This document shows, in pieces, positions 36,996 to 46,169 of a stretch of DNA of 60,500 nt. The stretch is from Ruminococcus sp. (lineage in GTDB: Bacteria; Bacillota; Clostridia; Oscillospirales; Acutalibacteraceae), in contig JAFLSM010000008.1 in assembly GCA_022510955.1 (NCBI GenBank), forward strand, positions 1 through 60,500. The letters run 5' to 3'. Positions within the stretch are counted from its first letter, which is position 1. Every line of letters starts with the position of its first letter. The notes below the pieces were generated by a model. It did no database searches, was not told where the DNA came from, and worked only from the letters and a program-made list of their open reading frames with translations. Made by a program: the position numbers and the translations under genes.

Positions 36996-37908
36996 AGTTT
37001 TCAAAGAATTTAAGTGCATTTTCATAAAAAATCTTATTAACAAGCGATTCATTGTAGTTGTGCTTTAAAAACAATTCAAATAAAACGCTCATACTCTCAC
37101 TGCCCTTTATATCATTAGGCAAACTACAACCATCAAAATCAGAACCTATAGCAAGAATATTTTCTCCGCCAAGTGATAAAAAATGTTCTGCATGTCTTAG
37201 AATATCAGTGATAGACGCCTTATTCGGATCAGAATTTAAAAAAGCATTATGAAAATTAAGCCCGACAAGACCTTTTTTCTCTTTAATTATTTTAAATTGC
37301 TCATCTGTTAAATTGCGTTTATGAGGTGTAACAGTTCGTGAATCGGAATGAGTGGCAATAAAAGGTTTTTGCGAAAGTTTTGAAACATCATAAAACAACG
37401 CGTCACTTGCGTGAGAAACATCAATTACTATGCCATACTTTTCCATTTCTTTAATCGCTTGTTTACCGAATGGAGTAATGCCCTTTGGATTTTTAACAGT
37501 TGAACCATCGCCAATATAGTTGTGAGCATTCCAAGTAAGCGTCATAATTTTAACACCAAGCTCTGAAAAACGCTTGACATTTTCGAGTTTTCCGTTAAGA
37601 GCAAGCCCATTTTCAACAGTAAAAAAAGCGTTGTTTTCGCTAGTAAAAAAATTAGTATTTAAATTCCTGCCGGAGTTCATAAGGTTTATATTACATCTAA
37701 TACACTCGCTTTTTAATCGCTCGGCAGCAGTAAAAAATAATTTCTCAGCAGAGTCGCCGTCTAAATCATCCGGGAGCCAAATTGCATAACACTGAAGTTT
37801 GTTGTCACCTTTTTTGGCAAGTTTCGTTTCATATGAACTATTATCAAGGTTCATATTTTGTGTAACAGATTTATAGAGAGTATCACAATGTAAATCAATA
37901 AGCTTCAT
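36985..37908 (-). CDS. membrane dipeptidase (peptidase M19 family)
   Basis: This 307-aa zinc amidohydrolase-fold enzyme of the renal dipeptidase family hydrolyses dipeptides. The opening DLHCDT (residues 4-9) carries the first metal ligands; FFTVENGLAL contributes the bridging Glu. VIDVSHAS and FIATHSDSRTV give the His ligands, and IGSDFDGC the Asp. I chose the ATG at 37908, with AGGAGAG 5 bases upstream. It overlaps yraN by 14 bases and is the last gene of the rbgA-rnhB-yraN transcription unit. No signal peptide is present, so it acts in the cytosol despite the family name. Confidence 0.9.
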   Translation of the reverse strand: MKLIDLHCDTLYKSVTQNMNLDNSSYETKLAKKGDNKLQCYAIWLPDDLDGDSAEKLFFTAAERLKSECIRCNINLMNSGRNLNTNFFTSENNAFFTVENGLALNGKLENVKRFSELGVKIMTLTWNAHNYIGDGSTVKNPKGITPFGKQAIKEMEKYGIVIDVSHASDALFYDVSKLSQKPFIATHSDSRTVTPHKRNLTDEQFKIIKEKKGLVGLNFHNAFLNSDPNKASITDILRHAEHFLSLGGENILAIGSDFDGCSLPNDIKGSESMSVLFELFLKHNYNESLVNKIFYENALKFFENFDI

Positions 37909-38287
37909 AGTTGCTCTCCTGTTCAAAAGCATTTTCAATATAGTTAATACTAATTAATTTTAAAGTTACACTATCTACAATTACCTCGCAAATATCAAAA
38001 CTGCAAAATTTATCAGTTTCATTTTTTGCAAGATAAATCATTGCTGCTTTAATAATTCTCTTCTGCTTTTTGAAATCCACAGCCTCATAAGGCTTTGCAA
38101 GAGATTTTTGATGACGGGTTTTAACCTCAACAAATGAGATTTTTTCTTTGTTCTCCGCAATAATATCAATTTCACCAACTCGAGTATTATAGTTCTTTGT
38201 GAGAATTTTATATTTATTCTTTTTTAGGAAACTTACCGCATATTTTTCGCCTCTGTCCCCAATCTCTTTTGCCGAATAATTTTTCAT
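37895..38287 (-). CDS. yraN: YraN family (UPF0102) nuclease-like protein
   Basis: This 130-aa protein has a restriction-endonuclease-like fold. Conserved motifs are [12 protein letters not shown] near the start, VGEIDIIAE and FVEVKTR (a PD-ExK-like active site), and KKQKRI. The biochemical role is not well established for the family. It overlaps rnhB by 4 bases (ATGA) and the M19 gene by 14 bases; the rnhB-yraN order is conserved in many bacteria. Confidence 0.92.
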   Translation of the reverse strand: MKNYSAKEIGDRGEKYAVSFLKKNKYKILTKNYNTRVGEIDIIAENKEKISFVEVKTRHQKSLAKPYEAVDFKKQKRIIKAAMIYLAKNETDKFCSFDICEVIVDSVTLKLISINYIENAFEQESNYEAY

Positions 38288-38895
38288 TTTAATATCTTTT
38301 TCAAAAAACTCATTCTATGATACGGACAAGGGCCGTTTTCAATTATTGCTTCTCTATGTAATTTTGTGCCATAACCTTTGTGTTTGTCAAATCCATACTG
38401 CGGATATTCCTCAGCATATTTATAGCAAAGTCTGTCTCTTGAAACTTTTGCAAGAATTGATGCACAAGCTATTGACATTGATTTTGCATCGCCTTTTATA
38501 ATGCACTCAGCAGGAATCTCAAGATTTGGTAAACGATTTCCGTCAATCATTGCGTAATCCGCCTTAATACTTAACCCCTCAACTGCGCGTTTCATTGCAA
38601 GCATTGTGGCATTTAAGATATTCATTTCTTCGATTTCTTCAACTGTTGCAAATGCTATACTGTATGAAAGCGACTGTTCTTTTATTACATCAAAGAGCGC
38701 TTCTCTCTTTTTTTCTGTTAGCTTTTTTGAGTCATTTACCCCATCAATAATTGTATCAGGAGGCAAAATTACAGCAGCAGCACAAACAGGTCCTGCAAGA
38801 GGACCTCTGCCTGCCTCGTCAACACCGCAAATTGCTTTGTATGATAGGTTTGTTGCATCTTGTTCAAATTTAAGCCAATTAAAATCATTCTCCAT
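38284..38895 (-). CDS. rnhB: ribonuclease HII
   Basis: This 203-aa enzyme nicks RNA in RNA/DNA hybrids and removes misincorporated ribonucleotides. The signature [15 protein letters not shown] holds the first Asp-Glu of the active site; further acidic residues are in VNDSKKL and AMIDGNRLP. The ATG at 38895 overlaps the end of rbgA and has GGAG 7 bases upstream; earlier in-frame starts lie within rbgA and are less likely. The operon order is rbgA-rnhB-yraN, as in many Firmicutes. Confidence 0.96.
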   Translation of the reverse strand: MENDFNWLKFEQDATNLSYKAICGVDEAGRGPLAGPVCAAAVILPPDTIIDGVNDSKKLTEKKREALFDVIKEQSLSYSIAFATVEEIEEMNILNATMLAMKRAVEGLSIKADYAMIDGNRLPNLEIPAECIIKGDAKSMSIACASILAKVSRDRLCYKYAEEYPQYGFDKHKGYGTKLHREAIIENGPCPYHRMSFLKKILK

Positions 38896-39757
38896 AGGGC
38901 ATCTCCACAGTAATTCTTCCAAGTTTTGCAGATCTAAACTCATCAAGCAACATAATAGCCGCTCTCTCAGTATTTACTACACCGCCTGATACTAACATTC
39001 CACGCTTTTTGCCAATGAGTTCAAGCAAATCAAAGGATTCAATATTTTCAATATCAACATCTTCAAGCTTAAAGCGTTCAATAAAATCCTTTGGCTTTAG
39101 TTTTTTGAAAAAATCAAGCAATCTCACTGCAAGAAGCTCAACATCAAGAATCTGATCCTTTACCGCTCCTGTAAAAGCGAGGTGTTCGCCAACAATTTTA
39201 TCATCAAATTTTGGCCACAGCACACCTGGAGTATCAAGCATTTCAAGATTCTTTGCAATAGTATACCATTGATTTCCTCTTGTAACACCTGGTCTATCCT
39301 CTACTTTTGCCCTGTTTTGCTTGGCAATTTTATTAATAAAAGAAGATTTACCCACATTTGGAATTCCGACAATCATAATTCTAAGCGTTGGGTTGATCAT
39401 ACCTTTCGACTTTAGCTTTTCAAGCCTTTGTTCAAGCACCTTATTAACCGCAGGAGCAAATTGATTGAGTCCTCTACCGCTTTTACAATCAATAGCTATT
39501 GCTGTTATGCCTTGCTTTTTAAAGTAGTCAATCCACATTTTAGTTGCAGTTTGATTAGCCATATCACATTTATTAAGCAATACAAGCCGTGGCTTGCTTT
39601 GAATAAGCTGTGCAAGATCAGGATTGCGGCTACTGACAGGAATTCTTGCATCTATAATTTCAGCAACAGCGTCAACAAGCTTTAGACTTGACTGAATCTT
39701 TCTTTTCGTTTTGGTCATATGACCCGGAAACCATTGTATATTTTGCATATCACTCAT
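38885..39757 (-). CDS. rbgA: ribosome biogenesis GTPase RbgA (YlqF)
   Basis: This 290-aa circularly permuted GTPase is required for 50S assembly. Motif order is permuted: LNKCDM (G4) comes before [10 protein letters not shown] (G1), and DTPGVLWPK (G3) last. The opening [13 protein letters not shown] carries the conserved His. The C-terminal domain is the ANTAR-like RNA-binding tail. I chose the ATG at 39757 with AAAGGA 8 bases upstream; the ATG at 39766 overlaps that site. It starts the rbgA-rnhB-yraN-M19 operon downstream of lepB. Confidence 0.96.
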   Translation of the reverse strand: MSDMQNIQWFPGHMTKTKRKIQSSLKLVDAVAEIIDARIPVSSRNPDLAQLIQSKPRLVLLNKCDMANQTATKMWIDYFKKQGITAIAIDCKSGRGLNQFAPAVNKVLEQRLEKLKSKGMINPTLRIMIVGIPNVGKSSFINKIAKQNRAKVEDRPGVTRGNQWYTIAKNLEMLDTPGVLWPKFDDKIVGEHLAFTGAVKDQILDVELLAVRLLDFFKKLKPKDFIERFKLEDVDIENIESFDLLELIGKKRGMLVSGGVVNTERAAIMLLDEFRSAKLGRITVEMPYGE

Positions 39758-39780
39758 AAAAAACATCCTTTAACAAAATA

Positions 39781-39811
39781 AGTCTGTTTCCATAATAAAC
39801 AGAAACAGACT
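39781..39811 (-). terminator. lepB terminator
   Basis: AGTCTGTTTC pairs with GAAACAGACT over 10 bp around an 11-nt loop, 15 bases after the lepB stop; a T-rich stretch follows on the minus strand. Confidence 0.85.
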
Positions 39812-39825
39812 CGATTAAACAAAAA

Positions 39826-40527
39826 TTAATAAAGATAGCCAAAATGGTCAAAAGGAAAGGCAACAATTTGTGCCTTACCGATTACATCTTTAACATCAAT
39901 AAGACCAATCTTTGTGCTACGACTGTCCATTGAAACCTTACGGTTATCACCCATAACAAAAATCTTACCTTCAGGTATTACATCAGGTATATCATTGTCA
40001 CCAACATTTCCGCTAAAAGATGAACCATCAATATAAGGCTCATCAATAACAACACCGTCAACAATAATTCTGTCATTTTCGTAATCAAGCTCAACAGATT
40101 GCCCCTCTGTTGCAATAACACGCTTAATAATTGGCTTTGGATACTGTGCACCATGAGAAATAACAACTATGTCATTGGTTTTTGGAGTGTACATAAAGTT
40201 TGTTACAATAACCTTATCCTCTGATGAAAGTGTGTCATACATCGAAGAACCGTCAACATCAACCAAACGAAAAACAAATGTAAGGGAAAGTATAACGATG
40301 GCGATTGCAAAAATAATACAACGAACCCAATCAAAAATACCGGCAACAGCACCATCAGGATTAGCTACTTTAATTTTTACTTTTCCGACCTTTTGATCTT
40401 CATTGTTGCCTTCTTCTTTACTCTCATTTGCAGAGTCATTAATCACTGCCGTTTCATCTATAGTTGTATCCTCATTAGATTCAAAAATCAAATCATCAGC
40501 TAAAAATATATCTTTATCTTTATTCAT
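39826..40527 (-). CDS. lepB: signal peptidase I
   Basis: This 233-aa membrane serine protease cleaves signal peptides on the outer face. A long acidic cytosolic N terminus (about 65 residues) precedes one membrane segment (about 68-88). The catalytic Ser is in VDGSSMYDTL and the Lys in PIIKRVIATEG; GDNR..SMDSR closes the domain. The single membrane span fits the Gram-positive Sip type. It follows rplS in the usual rplS-lepB-rbgA-rnhB order, with a terminator and repeat copy E in between. Confidence 0.94.
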   Translation of the reverse strand: MNKDKDIFLADDLIFESNEDTTIDETAVINDSANESKEEGNNEDQKVGKVKIKVANPDGAVAGIFDWVRCIIFAIAIVILSLTFVFRLVDVDGSSMYDTLSSEDKVIVTNFMYTPKTNDIVVISHGAQYPKPIIKRVIATEGQSVELDYENDRIIVDGVVIDEPYIDGSSFSGNVGDNDIPDVIPEGKIFVMGDNRKVSMDSRSTKIGLIDVKDVIGKAQIVAFPFDHFGYLY

Positions 40528-40552
40528 TATTTTACCTACCGTGAATCAAAGT

Positions 40553-40640
40553 AAAAAAGCAGCCGGTGGACTGTAGCTATTTGAGCAAACATCTACATAT
40601 AGAAAGCCCGACTGTTACATAGAAGCAATTTCTATAGATT
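40553..40640 (-). repeat. dispersed intergenic element, copy E
   Basis: Minus-strand sequence starts CTATAGAAATTGC, contains AACAGTCGGGC, TATATGTAGATG and TTGCTCAAATAGCTACAG, and ends TCCACCGGCTGC plus six T, the same end as copy A. The stem is 40571-40574/40585-40588 and is imperfect. It begins exactly where the rplS terminator T-tract ends and lies in front of lepB. Confidence 0.8.
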
Positions 40641-40669
40641 AAAAAGGGACTAAAATATAGTCCCTTTTT
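40641..40669 (-). terminator. rplS terminator
   Basis: An 11-bp perfect stem (AAAAAGGGACT / AGTCCCTTTTT) with a 7-nt loop starts 10 bases after the rplS stop. Confidence 0.92.
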
Positions 40670-40678
40670 GTCGTCAAA

Positions 40679-41026
40679 TTACTTGCGAATCTGTTCTTTA
40701 ACCTTAGCAGCCTTACCCACTCTATCACGAAGATAGTAGAGCTTGCTTCTTCTAACCTTACCGTAACGAATAACCTTAACATCTTTTACATTTGGTGAAT
40801 GGATTGGGAAAACTCTTTCAACACCAACGCCGTAAGCTACGCGTCTTACAGTAAATGTTTCAGCAACACCACTGCCTCTTTTAGCAATAACTGTGCCTTC
40901 AAACATCTGAATTCTTTCTCTTTCACCTTCACGAATGTTTACTGATACTCGAACAGTATCACCGATGCTGAATTCAGGTGTTGTTTCTTTAACTGAACCA
41001 GCAGCAATTGTTTTTAATGCGTCCAT
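40679..41026 (-). CDS. rplS: 50S ribosomal protein L19
   Basis: This 115-aa large-subunit protein sits at the subunit interface. Sequence such as [47 protein letters not shown] and [17 protein letters not shown] is characteristic. The ATG at 41026 has a strong AGGAGG 6 bases upstream; longer in-frame starts reach into the leader. It has its own promoter, a structured leader and a terminator. Confidence 0.98.
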   Translation of the reverse strand: MDALKTIAAGSVKETTPEFSIGDTVRVSVNIREGERERIQMFEGTVIAKRGSGVAETFTVRRVAYGVGVERVFPIHSPNVKDVKVIRYGKVRRSKLYYLRDRVGKAAKVKEQIRK

Positions 41027-41038
41027 AATAATCCTCCT

Positions 41039-41148
41039 AAAATTACCCGATATTCTTACTTTACAGCAGCGGACTATCAGCTTCAAAATGACGGCAATGC
41101 CGTTATTTGAACCGCGTCGAGAGTAACGACGGTATCAAACTCTCATAT
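41039..41148 (-). promoter_or_regulatory. structured rplS leader, possible L19 autoregulatory element
   Basis: Between the predicted start of transcription and the ribosome-binding site the leader can form GAGAGT/ACTCTC (41119-41124/41139-41144) and a longer hairpin around the palindrome ACGGC-AAT-GCCGT (41091-41103, extended by flanking pairs to 41084-41109). Firmicutes rplS genes are known to carry an L19 leader RNA; matching to that family was not possible here. Confidence 0.5.
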
Positions 41149-41177
41149 ATAATAACATAAACGGAATATAAATTCAA
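41149..41177 (-). promoter_or_regulatory. predicted rplS promoter
   Basis: On the minus strand TTGAAT (41172-41177), 17 bases and TATTAT (41149-41154), just downstream of the rluD stop. Confidence 0.65.
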
Positions 41178-41200
41178 GTCTTTTTTTCAAAAAATGAAAT

Positions 41201-42118
41201 TTATTTGCTGATATTTTTAAGTTTGGATAAGAATTTTTGAAAATAATCAGGCAAATCGCTTGTAAATTCCATATAATTACCTGTTTTTGGATGTATAAAG
41301 CCAATTTTTCTTGCGTGCAGACATTGACCTGTAAAGTCAACCTTTTCATTTTTTACGCCATATATCAAATCACCTGATACAGGATGTCCCAATGACGCCA
41401 TATGCACTCTGATCTGATGAGTTCTTCCCGTTTCAAGAATACATTTTATATGTGTATAGCCCTTATAGCGACATATTACAGAATAGTGCGTAACAGCATT
41501 TTTGCTATTTTTCGGGGTAATACACATCTTTTTACGGTCATTGGGGTTTCTGCCGATTGGTGCGTCTACCGTGCCGTTTTCTTCCTTGAGATTACCAAAA
41601 ACAACCGCCTCGTACTCTCTTGTAAAAGAATGCTCTTTGATTTGTTCAGCAAGAAATGTATGAGAAAAATCATTTTTTGCAACAATAAGAAGTCCGCTTG
41701 TATCTTTATCAATTCTGTGAACTATACCCGGTCGCATAACACCGTTGATCCCAGAAAGACTGTCCTTACAGTGAAAAAGCAGTGCGTTTACAAGAGTTCC
41801 TTCATAATTGCCTGGTGCAGGATGAACAACCATCCCCTTTTGTTTGTTTACAACAAGCAAATCATCATCCTCATAGATTATATCAAGCGAAATATCTTCT
41901 GCCTTCGCTTCATAAGGAACGGGTTCGGGAATATCAATTTTAATTATATCCCCAACAGATAACTTAAATTTCTTATTAATCTTTTTGTCATTAACAAGAA
42001 TATTTCCGCTTTCAATAAGGGTCACAATTGAGCTTCTGGAGATATCAAGCTCAGAGTCAGCAAGAAATTTATCTATTCTCACACCGCTTGCTGTAACTTT
42101 AATAATTTGCTCACTCAT
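41201..42118 (-). CDS. rluD: RluD-type pseudouridine synthase
   Basis: This 305-aa RluA-family enzyme isomerises uridines in rRNA. An N-terminal S4 RNA-binding domain (about residues 8-70) precedes the catalytic domain with HRIDKDTSGLL, which contains the catalytic Asp. GRTHQIRVHMASLGHPVSGD is the family's other signature. It overlaps lspA by 8 bases, the widespread lspA-rluD pair. The S4 domain fits RluC or RluD and excludes RluA; the exact target site is not certain. Confidence 0.93.
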   Translation of the reverse strand: MSEQIIKVTASGVRIDKFLADSELDISRSSIVTLIESGNILVNDKKINKKFKLSVGDIIKIDIPEPVPYEAKAEDISLDIIYEDDDLLVVNKQKGMVVHPAPGNYEGTLVNALLFHCKDSLSGINGVMRPGIVHRIDKDTSGLLIVAKNDFSHTFLAEQIKEHSFTREYEAVVFGNLKEENGTVDAPIGRNPNDRKKMCITPKNSKNAVTHYSVICRYKGYTHIKCILETGRTHQIRVHMASLGHPVSGDLIYGVKNEKVDFTGQCLHARKIGFIHPKTGNYMEFTSDLPDYFQKFLSKLKNISK

Positions 42119-42596
42119 CGCCTGACGCCTTTACTTTCTTTTGCTCATTAAATCCTTTAGCAAAAAACAAGACATAAATAACAAGCAAAAAGGTACCAAC
42201 AGTAATGCAGTAATCAGCAAAATTGCAAACAGGCTGAAAGAAAGACAAACTAATGTAGTCTATAACATAACCATAGAAAATCCTATCAATAAGATTTCCT
42301 ATTCCTCCGCCTACAATTAATGCCACACACACATAAAAAAGCTTACTCTGTGGCTTCTTCTTGAACATATATATAACAATAGCACAAATAAGTAATGCTG
42401 TCAGTACAATGAAAATCCAACGCATTCCCGAAAACATACCAAAGGCTACTCCTCTATTTTCTACATAGGTAAAATCAAGAATGTTATCAATTACAGTTAC
42501 AGATCCTACAGGCTTTAAATTAGTTGAAATAAAGTATTTAATTACTTGGTCGGCAGCAGCAATAAACAAACCGATTGCAAGTGCTAAAAAAATCAT
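42111..42596 (-). CDS. lspA: lipoprotein signal peptidase (signal peptidase II)
   Basis: This 161-aa membrane aspartyl protease cleaves signal peptides of lipoproteins. It has four hydrophobic segments. The conserved VENRGVAFG, GGIGNLIDRI and CNFADYCI motifs are present, the last two each containing a catalytic Asp. It lies between ileS and rluD as in many bacteria and overlaps rluD. Confidence 0.96.
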   Translation of the reverse strand: MIFLALAIGLFIAAADQVIKYFISTNLKPVGSVTVIDNILDFTYVENRGVAFGMFSGMRWIFIVLTALLICAIVIYMFKKKPQSKLFYVCVALIVGGGIGNLIDRIFYGYVIDYISLSFFQPVCNFADYCITVGTFLLVIYVLFFAKGFNEQKKVKASGDE

Positions 42597-42614
42597 AAAT
42601 CCTCCATATAGTCA

Positions 42615-42644
42615 TAAATCGGTGTGTATAAGCACACCGATTTA
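42615..42644 (-). terminator. hairpin after ileS
   Basis: A 12-bp perfect stem (TAAATCGGTGTG / CACACCGATTTA) with a 6-nt loop between ileS and lspA. Only a short T stretch follows, so partial read-through into lspA-rluD is likely. Confidence 0.75.
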
Positions 42645-42663
42645 ATAGAATAAAGATACTAAT

Positions 42664-45429
42664 TTATTTTAGATTTTCACAACAATGTGCACATATTGTA
42701 GGATGTTCACTACTTTGTCCGACTGTCTTGCTTATTGTCCAACAACGCTCACACTTTTTGCCCTCTGCCTTTTCAACAACAATCTCAATCTCGCCATTGT
42801 TATCATTGATTTCAATTTCTGATACAATAAACGCATCAGCAAGCTCAGATTCTGCTTTCTTAAGAAATTCAAGCTTTTCACCGCCCGCTGAAAGTGTTAC
42901 CTTAGCTTCAAGTGAACCCTTGATTGTCTTTTCCTTTATTAACGGCTCAAGTGACTTTTTAACTTCATCACGCAGTTCGTGAATCTCATCCCAAAATGCC
43001 ATAAAGTTTTCATCAGCGTCAATAACTACAGGGGTAGGCATTTCATTAAAGATAATATGGTCTGCGTTGTCGTCCTTTGAGTGTGGCATATATTTCCAAA
43101 TCTCGTCAGAAGTATATGCAAGAATCGGTGCAATCATTCTTGTCATCGCATCAAGAATTACATAAATTGTTGTCTGTGCAGCTCTTCTTGCAATACTATC
43201 AGGCTTTTCAAGATAAAGTCTGTTTTTCAAAACATCAAGATAGAAATTAGACATATCAACAACACAGAAGTTGTGAATACTGTGGTATACAATATGGAAT
43301 TCATACTTATCATATGACTCCTTAACCTTTTTCTCGAGTTCATTGAGCTTTGCAAGTGCCCACTTATCAATAGGCATAAGCTTATCGAAGTCAACCATAT
43401 CAGTATCAGGATTAAAATCAGAAATATTGCCGAGAATATATCTTGCTGTGTTTCTGATTTTTCTGTATGACTCAGATATTTGTTTTAAAATATCATTTGA
43501 AATATGGACGTCAGTCTGATAGTCAGTTGATGCCACCCACAATCTTAACACATCTGCGCCGTATTGTTTTATAACATCTTGCGGACTGATACCATTGCCG
43601 AGTGATTTACTCATTTTTCTTGACTCATCATCAAGAATCATACCATGGGTAAGAACTGCTTTATATGGTGCTTCACCTGTAGTTGCTACAGAAGTCAAAA
43701 GTGAGGACTGGAACCAACCTCTGTATTGATCATTACCTTCAAGGTATAAATCAGCAGGGAAAGTAAGATTGCTGCGCTTTTTAACAACAGCAGTATGGGA
43801 TGAACCACTATCAAACCATACATCCATAATGTCTTTTTCTTTTTCAAATTCTGTGCAGCCGCATTTTTCACATTTGGAACCCTCAGGCAGAATTTCTTCA
43901 GCACTGTGATTGTACCAAGCATTTGACCCTTCTTTTTCAAACAAATCAGCAACAGCCATCATTGCATCTCTGTTGATGTGAGCCTCACCACAATCCTTAC
44001 AGAAGAAAATAGGAATCGGAACACCCCATTTTCTTTGACGGGAAATACACCAGTCTTTTCTTTCTCTTACCATATTGGTAATTCTGTCACGACCCCATGC
44101 AGGAATCCACTCAACAGTATTGATAGCATCAACAGCTTCGTCTTTAAAATCTTCAACCGAGCAGAACCATTGATCTGTTGCTCTGAAAAGAATAGGTGTT
44201 TTACATCTCCAACAATGCGGATATTGATGGACGATTTTCTTTAAAGCAAAGAGAGAACCAGTCTCATCAAGGTATACAGCAATTTTCTTATTTGCTTCAT
44301 TTGTAGTCAATCCTGCAAACTGACCTGCCTCCTCAGTTAATACACCATTGGAATCAACAGGACAAATAACAGGAATTTCGGAATAATTAAGACATACATT
44401 ATAGTCGTCAACACCATGGCCGGGAGCTGTGTGTACACATCCTGTACCGCTTTCAAGTGTTACATGTTCGCCTACAATTACAATCGACTCTCTATCAAGG
44501 AAAGGATGTGCAGTAGTAATATATTCAAGCTCACTGCCCTTAACAGTAGCCACAACTTCATAATCTGTTATTTCTGCAACTTCAAGAGCTGATTTAAACA
44601 AATCAGTAGCCATAACCAAATATTCATCACCGACTTTGATGATAGAATACTCGAATCTCGGGCCAACACAAATAGCAACATTGGCAGGAAGAGTCCAAGT
44701 TGTAGTTGTCCAAATAACAAAGCTTACCTTTGACGGATCAATTCCCAAGTTCGAGAATACACCCTTATCATCTTTAGTCTTAAACTTAACATAGATTGAA
44801 TGGCAAGGATCTTCCGCATACTCAATTTCAGCTTCCGCAAGAGCAGTCTTACATTCAGGACACCAATAAACAGGTTTTAATCCCTTATAAATGTAGCCCT
44901 TAGTAGCCATTTCAGCAAATACTCTGATTTGCTCAGCCTCAAATTCGGGATTAAGTGTTATATACGGATTATCCCACTCGCCAATTATACCTAATCTCTT
45001 AAACTGAGAACGCTGGTCATCAATATAACCTGTAACAAACTCTTCGCACATTTTTCTTAATTCAACAATAGAAATATCTGCGGAGTTGCCGACACCGGCT
45101 TTTTGTCTTGCCTTAAGCTCCGTAGGCAATCCATGTGTATCCCAACCGGGAACATAAGGAGCTTTAAATCCTGCCATGTTCTTATATATAACAATAAAAT
45201 CCTTTAAAATTTTATTAAGAGCATGACCTAAATGAATATTACCGTTTGCATAAGGAGGACCGTCATGTAAAACAAACAACGGCTTACCTTCATTCAATTT
45301 CATCAAATTTTCATAAAGATTCTCTTCTTCCCAATTTTGCAAAGTTACAGGTTCACTTTTTGGAAGACCTGCACGCATCGGAAAATCGGTCTTTGGAAGA
45401 TTAAGTGTAGAATTATAATCCTGAGACAT
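42664..45429 (-). CDS. ileS: isoleucyl-tRNA synthetase
   Basis: This 921-aa class Ia synthetase charges tRNA-Ile. The HIGH motif is seen as GNIHLGHAL (about residues 64-72) and KMSKS as KMSKSLGNG. A large CP1 editing domain lies between, with TWTLPAN and GVDDYNVC. The C-terminal zinc finger has CERCW and CAHCC. Length and zinc tail match the bacterial-type IleRS. The gene follows divIVA by 30 bases; that short space leaves no room for a T-box. Confidence 0.97.
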   Translation of the reverse strand: MSQDYNSTLNLPKTDFPMRAGLPKSEPVTLQNWEEENLYENLMKLNEGKPLFVLHDGPPYANGNIHLGHALNKILKDFIVIYKNMAGFKAPYVPGWDTHGLPTELKARQKAGVGNSADISIVELRKMCEEFVTGYIDDQRSQFKRLGIIGEWDNPYITLNPEFEAEQIRVFAEMATKGYIYKGLKPVYWCPECKTALAEAEIEYAEDPCHSIYVKFKTKDDKGVFSNLGIDPSKVSFVIWTTTTWTLPANVAICVGPRFEYSIIKVGDEYLVMATDLFKSALEVAEITDYEVVATVKGSELEYITTAHPFLDRESIVIVGEHVTLESGTGCVHTAPGHGVDDYNVCLNYSEIPVICPVDSNGVLTEEAGQFAGLTTNEANKKIAVYLDETGSLFALKKIVHQYPHCWRCKTPILFRATDQWFCSVEDFKDEAVDAINTVEWIPAWGRDRITNMVRERKDWCISRQRKWGVPIPIFFCKDCGEAHINRDAMMAVADLFEKEGSNAWYNHSAEEILPEGSKCEKCGCTEFEKEKDIMDVWFDSGSSHTAVVKKRSNLTFPADLYLEGNDQYRGWFQSSLLTSVATTGEAPYKAVLTHGMILDDESRKMSKSLGNGISPQDVIKQYGADVLRLWVASTDYQTDVHISNDILKQISESYRKIRNTARYILGNISDFNPDTDMVDFDKLMPIDKWALAKLNELEKKVKESYDKYEFHIVYHSIHNFCVVDMSNFYLDVLKNRLYLEKPDSIARRAAQTTIYVILDAMTRMIAPILAYTSDEIWKYMPHSKDDNADHIIFNEMPTPVVIDADENFMAFWDEIHELRDEVKKSLEPLIKEKTIKGSLEAKVTLSAGGEKLEFLKKAESELADAFIVSEIEINDNNGEIEIVVEKAEGKKCERCWTISKTVGQSSEHPTICAHCCENLK

Positions 45430-45459
45430 TATTTTACTCTCTCCAAATCTATATTAAAT

Positions 45460-46155
45460 TTATTCAGCAGAAACATCGTAATTATCGCCAAATTTTAGAT
45501 GAGCAAACTTACTTGCTCTTTTTGTAGAAACTGTTCTTGGATGAACAGGCTCGCTGACAACATCATCAACAGACTCACTTTTATTAACTTCAACAGTGTT
45601 GAGTTCTGTTTCGTCTGCATCAACCTCAGGCTCATATACCTGAACATCTACATCATCTGTAGGATATTTTTCTTCAACTTCTGCCTCAACCTTTTCATAG
45701 TCCTGAACAGTAGGCAAATCACTAATTGACTGAATGTGAGCTTTATAAAGCTCAATTAGTTCACTTCTCAAGTTTACAGCGTCAGCCTGAAGCTGGAGAT
45801 AATTTTCTTTTTCTTTTGCAGTCATTTTATTAGCATCAGCAACAAGAATTTGTGCCTTTCTCTCAGCATCCCTAACGATTTTTGCGGCCTTATCCTTTGC
45901 CTCTTTAATGCATGCATCAGACACCTTTTGAGAAGCAAGAAGAGCGTTTCTAACAGTTTCTTCATCAGCTCTGTACTGCTCAACTCTTGTAGCAAGCACA
46001 TCAATCTTATGTACAAGATTTGTCTTTTCCTTTTTCAGCTGTTCAAAAGTAGCGATAACCTCATCAATAAAAGCATTAACATCTTCAGCTCTGTAACCGC
46101 CATTTAGGGTAGCTTTTCTAAAGCTGATATTTTTGATTTCGTCAATTGTAAGCAT
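45460..46155 (-). CDS. divIVA: DivIVA cell-division/polarity protein
   Basis: This 231-aa peripheral membrane protein marks poles and division sites by sensing membrane curvature. The N-terminal domain (1-60) has the family pattern ISFRKATLNGGYRAEDVNAFID, including the Phe/Arg that bind membrane. A long coiled coil (about 35-150) follows, then an acidic, low-complexity C terminus (about 155-215) ending in a basic stretch. It sits in the conserved sepF-ylmH-divIVA-ileS order. Confidence 0.94.
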   Translation of the reverse strand: MLTIDEIKNISFRKATLNGGYRAEDVNAFIDEVIATFEQLKKEKTNLVHKIDVLATRVEQYRADEETVRNALLASQKVSDACIKEAKDKAAKIVRDAERKAQILVADANKMTAKEKENYLQLQADAVNLRSELIELYKAHIQSISDLPTVQDYEKVEAEVEEKYPTDDVDVQVYEPEVDADETELNTVEVNKSESVDDVVSEPVHPRTVSTKRASKFAHLKFGDNYDVSAE

Positions 46156-46169
46156 TTACCTACACTCCT

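Noticed and set aside
45430..45459. T-box leader for ileS
   Set aside because: Only 30 bases separate divIVA from ileS, so there is no room for a T-box.
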